A stretch of DNA of 38,145 nt. Origin: Hyphomicrobiales bacterium (GTDB lineage Bacteria; Pseudomonadota; Alphaproteobacteria; SPJN01). The translations under genes and the position numbers were made by a program. The stretch is from contig SPJN01000009.1 in assembly GCA_006844605.1 (NCBI GenBank), positions 1-38,145 on the forward strand, written 5' to 3'. The notes under the pieces are model-generated. The model saw nothing but the letters and a program-made list of their open reading frames with translations. It did no database searches and was not told where the DNA came from. Positions 34,435 to 38,145 of the stretch are shown one piece after another (the first letter of the stretch is position 1; each line of letters begins with the position of its first letter).

Positions 34435-35157
34435 ATGTCGTTGATGACCCGCATCATTGCCGGTGTTGCTGCCGCGGCCAAGGATGGCCCGCTGGGGCAG
34501 TTGGCCATGGCCGTTGCCGAGGCGTTGGGCGTGGATGAGGCTGAGATCGCCCGCGCTGCAGACCCCACGCGGGGTGATGCCTTTGCGATTGGGGTGATCG
34601 CATTGTCTGCCAAAATGGCCAAGGCTGATGGGCTGGTCACCCGTGATGAATTTGCCGCCTTTCGCAAGGTGTTCAGCTTTGCCGACGATGATCTGCGGTC
34701 CGTGTCGATGGTGTTTCGTATGGCACAGGAAGACGTCGCCGGGTTTGAACATTACGCTGCTGATCTGGCGCGGCGGTTGCGGGCCCACCCGGCCGTTTTG
34801 GAAGATGTGCTCGATGGCCTGTTTTTTATTGGCAAGGCGGACGGCAAAATTACTGAGGACGAGTTGTGGTTCCTGAAAGCGGTCGCCAACAAGTTCGGCT
34901 TTTCCGATCTTGAATTTGACCGGATCAAGCTGTCCCATCTGCCGCCGGATGAAGCAAACCCCTATACGGTATTGGGCCTGGATCCGGGGGCGGATTTCGC
35001 CGCCGTCAGGGCCGCCTATAAGCGGTTGGTGCTTGATAACCACCCTGACCGTCTGATCGCCCGGGGTGTGCCAGAACAGTTTGTCACGATGGCAACAGAG
35101 AAGCTGGCTGCTATCAATGCTGCATATGATATTTTGGAACATACCGCGCCACGCTAG
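34435..35157 (+). CDS. TerB-domain J-protein (DjlA-like co-chaperone)
   Basis: 240 residues from the ATG at 34435, which has AAAAGGA 6 nt upstream; an ATG 17 codons earlier (34384) is less well placed. Residues about 45-170 form a TerB-like helical domain (IALSAKMAKADGLVTRDEF and GLFFIGKADGKITEDELWFL repeats with acidic metal-binding loops). Residues about 175-240 are a J domain: NPYTVLGLDPGADFAAVRAAYKRL followed by the HPD tripeptide in DNHPDR, which stimulates the DnaK ATPase. Unlike E. coli DjlA there is no N-terminal membrane anchor. It begins a three-gene run with eamA and ampD. Confidence 0.9.
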   Translation: MSLMTRIIAGVAAAAKDGPLGQLAMAVAEALGVDEAEIARAADPTRGDAFAIGVIALSAKMAKADGLVTRDEFAAFRKVFSFADDDLRSVSMVFRMAQEDVAGFEHYAADLARRLRAHPAVLEDVLDGLFFIGKADGKITEDELWFLKAVANKFGFSDLEFDRIKLSHLPPDEANPYTVLGLDPGADFAAVRAAYKRLVLDNHPDRLIARGVPEQFVTMATEKLAAINAAYDILEHTAPR

Positions 35158-35181
35158 CGCGAACTTGATTGGCCCCATTTG

Positions 35182-36051
35182 ATGAAACCCCAGCACCTTG
35201 CTTTGATGATGTTGATCAACATGGTCTGGGGGTTTTCGTTTATTCCCGGTAAGTGGGCAGTTGATGAGCTGTCGCCCATTTTGTTTACCGGTCTGCGTTA
35301 TGCCTTGTTGGCGGTGGCCTTGTTGCCGTTTTTGAAGATCAAGCCCGGTCAGATGAGGTTGATTTTCGGTATCGCCATGTTCACCGGCGCATTGCATTTC
35401 ACCTTTTTCTATACGGGACTTTCTTTGGCTGATGACGTGTCGTCGGTGGCGATTGCCGGGCAAATGGGTGTGCCGTTTGCCACCATTGTGGCGATGATCT
35501 TTTTGAAAGAACGCATTGGGTGGAAGCGGGCATCAGGCATCGGCCTGTCATTTGGCGGGATTGTGATCATGTCGTTTGACCCGCGTGTGTTCTCGTATAT
35601 TGATGCGATGATCGTCACCATGATGGCGGCGCTGCTATATTCATTTGCGTTGATTTTTATGAAGCGGCTGCGGGATACAAACCCGTTTGAATTGCAGGGC
35701 TGGGTTGCCATGTTCAGTTGGCCGGTCTTGTTTTTGGTGTCAGCGTTGACGGAAAGCGGGCAGGTTGCGTCGATACAGGCGGCCAGCTCGTCTGCATGGT
35801 TGGGCGTCGTGTACACCGCGCTGGGGGCCAGCTTGATTGGTCATGCCGGAAATTACTATTTGGTGCAGCGCTATGATGTATCGCTAACCGCACCGATGGG
35901 ATTGCTTGCGCCCATATTTGGCGTTTGTTTCGGGATCTGGTTGAATGACGATATTGTCACTGGGCGTATGTTGCTCGGCTCCGCCTTTGTGTTGGGCGGC
36001 TGTTTGATTATCGCCTTGCGCAAACGACAGATGGAGGTTGCCAGCCCATGA
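35182..36051 (+). CDS. EamA/DMT family transporter
   Basis: 289 residues with about ten hydrophobic segments arranged as two EamA repeats of five (first about 5-130, second about 140-280). The N-terminal MLINMVWGFSFIPGKWAV and the end-of-repeat IFLKERIGWKRASGIGLSFGGIVIM are typical of the drug/metabolite transporter superfamily, and the last repeat ends in FVLGGCLIIAL. Such proteins usually export amino acids or small metabolites; no substrate can be given. It starts 24 bp after the J-protein gene and its stop overlaps the ampD start (ATGA). The ribosome-binding site is weak, suggesting coupling to upstream translation. Confidence 0.9.
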   Translation: MKPQHLALMMLINMVWGFSFIPGKWAVDELSPILFTGLRYALLAVALLPFLKIKPGQMRLIFGIAMFTGALHFTFFYTGLSLADDVSSVAIAGQMGVPFATIVAMIFLKERIGWKRASGIGLSFGGIVIMSFDPRVFSYIDAMIVTMMAALLYSFALIFMKRLRDTNPFELQGWVAMFSWPVLFLVSALTESGQVASIQAASSSAWLGVVYTALGASLIGHAGNYYLVQRYDVSLTAPMGLLAPIFGVCFGIWLNDDIVTGRMLLGSAFVLGGCLIIALRKRQMEVASP

Positions 36052-36755
36052 CCGCGTCGCCCGCATACGTATCACCCAATTATGATGCCCGACCCGACGG
36101 CATGCAGATTGATATGATTGTGCTGCATTATACGGGTATGGAAAGTGCCGAGGTTGCGTTGGAACGCTTGTGTGATCCCACAGCGTCGGTGTCGGCTCAT
36201 TATTTGATCGAAGAAGATGGGCGCTTGCATCGTTTGGTTGATGATCGGTTTCGTGCGTGGCATGCCGGGGTGTCGTTTTGGCAAGGATTGTCTGGGGTAA
36301 ACGGGTGTTCCATCGGGATTGAGCTTGTGAACCGGGGGCATGAATTTGGTTATCGCGCCTTTCCCGATGCCCAAATGGTTGCGCTTGAAGCCTTGGTAAG
36401 TGTGTTGATGGCGAAATACCAAATTGCGCCCAGCCGGGTGGTGGGCCATTCGGATGTTGCCCCCACGCGCAAACAAGACCCCGGTGAGCTGTTCGATTGG
36501 AATAGGTTTGCCGCATTGGGTGTTGGTTTGGCGGTGCCTGTTGGGGGCGAATTTACTGATGAAACCCCAATTGATGATCATAGTGAATTGATGGGGCTGT
36601 TGCGCCAGATTGGCTATGATCTTGAGGTGCCGCAGGCCGCCCTTGGCGCGTTTCAGCGGCATTTTCGGCCAGCCATGATCAATGGGATCGTTGATCAGGG
36701 GACTTTGGCTGCGGCAAGGTTTGTTGCGCAGCAGGTGGCACAGGAAATGGCATAG
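36048..36755 (+). CDS. N-acetylmuramoyl-L-alanine amidase, AmpD/AmiD type
   Basis: 235 residues. The amidase_2 (PGRP-like) domain spans about 20-155 and keeps the zinc ligands His27 (VLHYTGM), His134 (VVGHSDVAP) and Asp144 (KQDPG); NGCSIGIELVN lies in the substrate groove. It cleaves the MurNAc-L-Ala bond of peptidoglycan or of recycled anhydro-muropeptides. Residues about 180-232 resemble a peptidoglycan-binding repeat (LLRQIGYDL, then AFQRHFRPAMINGIVDQGTL), as in AmiD. No signal peptide is visible, which favours cytosolic recycling (AmpD role). It overlaps eamA by 4 bp and precedes rnpB. Confidence 0.92.
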   Translation: MTASPAYVSPNYDARPDGMQIDMIVLHYTGMESAEVALERLCDPTASVSAHYLIEEDGRLHRLVDDRFRAWHAGVSFWQGLSGVNGCSIGIELVNRGHEFGYRAFPDAQMVALEALVSVLMAKYQIAPSRVVGHSDVAPTRKQDPGELFDWNRFAALGVGLAVPVGGEFTDETPIDDHSELMGLLRQIGYDLEVPQAALGAFQRHFRPAMINGIVDQGTLAAARFVAQQVAQEMA

Positions 36756-36812
36756 GAAGTGGCGCGACAAGCGAACGCTTGACCTTTTATCGTTCTGGCG
36801 GGAAGGTGCGCC

Positions 36813-37207
36813 GTGCCAGATGGCCGGATGGCTGCGGCCTACGCGTATTGCGCGTGGTCGAGGAAAGTCCGGGCTTCACAGAAACACGGTGCCGGGTAAC
36901 GCCCGGCGGGGGCAACCCCAGGGACAGTGCCACAGAAAACAAACCGCCTTCTTTTGAAGGTAAGGGTGAAACGGCGCGGTAAGAGCGCACCGCGGGACCG
37001 GCAACGGAACCGGCAAGGTAAACCCCACCGGAAGCAAAACCGAATAGGCGTGACAGCGTGGTTCGCCATGCAGATCCGTTTCTGGATCGTTACGCGGGTT
37101 GGTTGCATGAGGCGGGCAGCAATGTCCGTCCCAGATGAATAGCCATCTATATTCACACTTTTGGGTGTGAATGGGACAGAACCCGGCTTACAGGCCATCT
37201 GGCACAG
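36813..37207 (+). ncRNA. rnpB: RNase P RNA (bacterial type A)
   Basis: The catalytic RNA of RNase P, which matures tRNA 5' ends. The universally conserved core is present: GAGGAAAGTCCGGGCTTC near 36859, AGGGTGAAACGGCGCGGTAAGAG near 36961-36984, and ACAGAACCCGGCTTACA at 37176-37192. The ends are defined by helix P1, a perfect 13-bp pairing of 36813-36825 with 37193-37205. A T-rich tract (ATTTTTCCATTTTTTTTT) follows at 37207-37224 and should terminate it. A TTGACC box lies at 36780-36785, but no good -10 is seen at 17 bp. Exact ends may differ by a few bases. Confidence 0.96.
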
Positions 37208-37764
37208 ATTTTTCCATTTTTTTTTGGGTGAACCGGAACTTGAAATGGGTTTTGGCTGCATCGCCGCACGCTGTTGTCGGGTGGTTTTGTCGATTTACGG
37301 ATGGCTGGGCAGGCAATCCCATTGGTGGCTTGGCCTTTTGGGGACTGTGTGGTGGAAATTTGCAGTTTTGTGTCAATGGGGGTGAGAACAGGAAAAGAAC
37401 AAATGCGCGGTGGGTCTGTTTTGCCCAGAAATTTGCCTATTTTGGGCACTATATAGCACTAAAAACCATTGACGGGCACTTATTCCCAAATGTACCTTCG
37501 TTATTGGCGAGGGTTTGATGGGCCATGTGTCTGTTTGATCCAATTTTGACGGTGTTTTTGCTGGCGGCTATGGGTCGCTTCAGCTGTGCTGAGGCGGGCT
37601 GTCATTCAAAAACCCACAAAACCGGCAGAAGTGTGGGGGACAATGACCGGACCCCGCCCGGCGGTCTCGTGAGGTGACCGACGACTTCGTGCCCATCCCC
37701 TTGCCGATTGATGTTTTGGCTGCCGCTGGTGGCGCCGTTGACGACAGGGACTTTGAGCAAGCCA
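37208..37764. other. Non-coding region between rnpB and mraZ
   Basis: 557 bp. Open frames that cross it (for example 37171-37518) are continuations through rnpB with no coding character. It contains the T-rich rnpB terminator, an inverted repeat TGCCCA (37422-37427) / TGGGCA (37443-37448), a direct repeat GGGCACT (37444-37450 and 37474-37480, 30 bp apart), a second possible -35 TTGACG at 37469, and the mraZ promoter listed separately. The dcw cluster is commonly driven from such a region, and MraZ itself binds TGGG-type repeats upstream of its gene. Confidence 0.5.
37546..37574 (+). promoter_or_regulatory. Candidate mraZ (dcw cluster) promoter
   Basis: TTGACG (37546-37551), 17-bp spacer, TATGGG (37569-37574). 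It would leave a leader of about 185 nt before mraZ. Confidence 0.45.
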
Positions 37765-38145
37765 ATGGGCTTTTTTATTGGGGCAGCAACGAACAAGGTA
37801 GACCGGAAGGGGCGCGTTTCTGTGCCATTTTCTTTCCGTAAAGCCATTGCTGACTCCGGTGTTCAGGGCTTTGTCGTGTTTCCCAGCCCCTCCCGCAAAA
37901 ATCTCGAAGCTTGCTCATATGAGCGGTATGCCGAGTTGATGGAAGACCTCGATTTTCTCGAGCCTAGTGACCCTCGCCGAACCAAATTGTCACAAAGGTT
38001 GGTCTCTGACGCGCATGAGATGATGCTTGATACCGAAGGGCGCATCGGCCTGCCGTCGGGATTTGTTGCCATGTGCGGCATCGATAACAAGGCGTCATTC
38101 GTGGGCAAGGCGCATCATTTTGAGATTTGGGGCCCTGATCAATAT
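37765..38145 (+). CDS. mraZ: Transcriptional regulator MraZ, C-terminus cut by window edge
   Basis: 127 codons are present of a usual length near 150. The start MGFFIGAATNKVDRKGRVSVP is the first of the two AbrB-like MraZ repeats (NKVDxKGRVSVP motif); the second is LDTEGRIGLPSGFVAMCGI, and the FVGKAHHFEIWGPDQY segment matches the conserved end of that repeat. MraZ forms rings that bind TGGG repeats upstream of its own gene and tunes expression of the division and cell-wall cluster (mraW/rsmH, ftsL, ftsI and so on), which presumably continues to the right. The ATG at 37765 gives the usual N-terminus; its ribosome-binding site is poor. Confidence 0.94.
   Translation, partial: MGFFIGAATNKVDRKGRVSVPFSFRKAIADSGVQGFVVFPSPSRKNLEACSYERYAELMEDLDFLEPSDPRRTKLSQRLVSDAHEMMLDTEGRIGLPSGFVAMCGIDNKASFVGKAHHFEIWGPDQY

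Noticed and set aside
34411-35463. 350-codon minus-strand open frame opposite the J-protein gene and the start of the EamA gene
   Set aside because: His/Gln/Arg-rich shadow of two clear plus-strand genes with recognisable domains.
37171-37518. 115-codon open frame after rnpB
   Set aside because: It begins inside the conserved 3' end of RNase P RNA, has no ribosome-binding site and a Trp/Cys/Gly-rich composition unlike neighbouring genes.
1-38145. CRISPR arrays, IS elements, prophage or attachment sites
   Set aside because: No regularly spaced repeats, transposase or integrase motifs, or tRNA-derived direct repeats were seen.

Overview
The window reads as chromosome of a free-living, probably marine, alphaproteobacterium. 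Grounds: the gene order greA-carB-carA / yqeY-dnaG-rpoD, an ELM1/COG3660-type gene, methionine synthase split into two ORFs (homocysteine-binding part and cobalamin part), an EttA/Mla/MraZ complement of alphaproteobacterial type, and moderate GC. A SAR116- or Rhodospirillales-like lineage would fit, but I cannot assign it from the sequence alone. Almost everything is core metabolism or housekeeping; I see no prophage, IS element, CRISPR array or restriction system.

Layout. 1-1917: a truncated ELM1-family gene (minus) divergent from an Lrp-type regulator, which is followed 2 bp later by a membrane-anchored SGNH-fold protein whose catalytic serine is replaced. 2006-7141: greA, carB, carA on the minus strand, with clear hairpin terminators and a good carA promoter. 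7470-12650: yqeY, dnaG, rpoD and a GNAT acetyltransferase on the plus strand (the macromolecular synthesis block without rpsU). 12717-14350: a lipoprotein with a C-terminal HtrA-like protease domain, a strong terminator, and a CAT-anticodon tRNA (probably tRNA-Ile2).

14363-22692 is a PQQ region: a serine hydrolase (minus), then pqqA (28 codons, easily overlooked), a hairpin that probably attenuates transcription, pqqBCDE with overlapping or nearly abutting genes, rmuC, and convergently a PQQ- and haem-c-containing alcohol dehydrogenase that would use the cofactor in the periplasm. 22809-27942: a crotonase, EttA, a tandem-SRPBCC protein, and the mlaA-mlaC pair for outer-membrane lipid asymmetry.

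28358-34060 is a methionine-cycle operon: an ArsR-type HTH fused to a SAM methyltransferase domain, metF, and the two halves of B12-dependent methionine synthase. A near-perfect palindrome just upstream is a likely operator, so the fusion protein probably senses SAM or SAH and controls its own operon. Between this operon and the next lies what looks like a frameshifted small minus-strand gene with its own terminator.

34435-38145: a TerB/J-domain co-chaperone, an EamA transporter, an AmpD-type amidase, RNase P RNA, a 557-base non-coding stretch with repeats and a candidate promoter, and the start of mraZ, which normally opens the division and cell-wall (dcw) cluster and here runs off the window.
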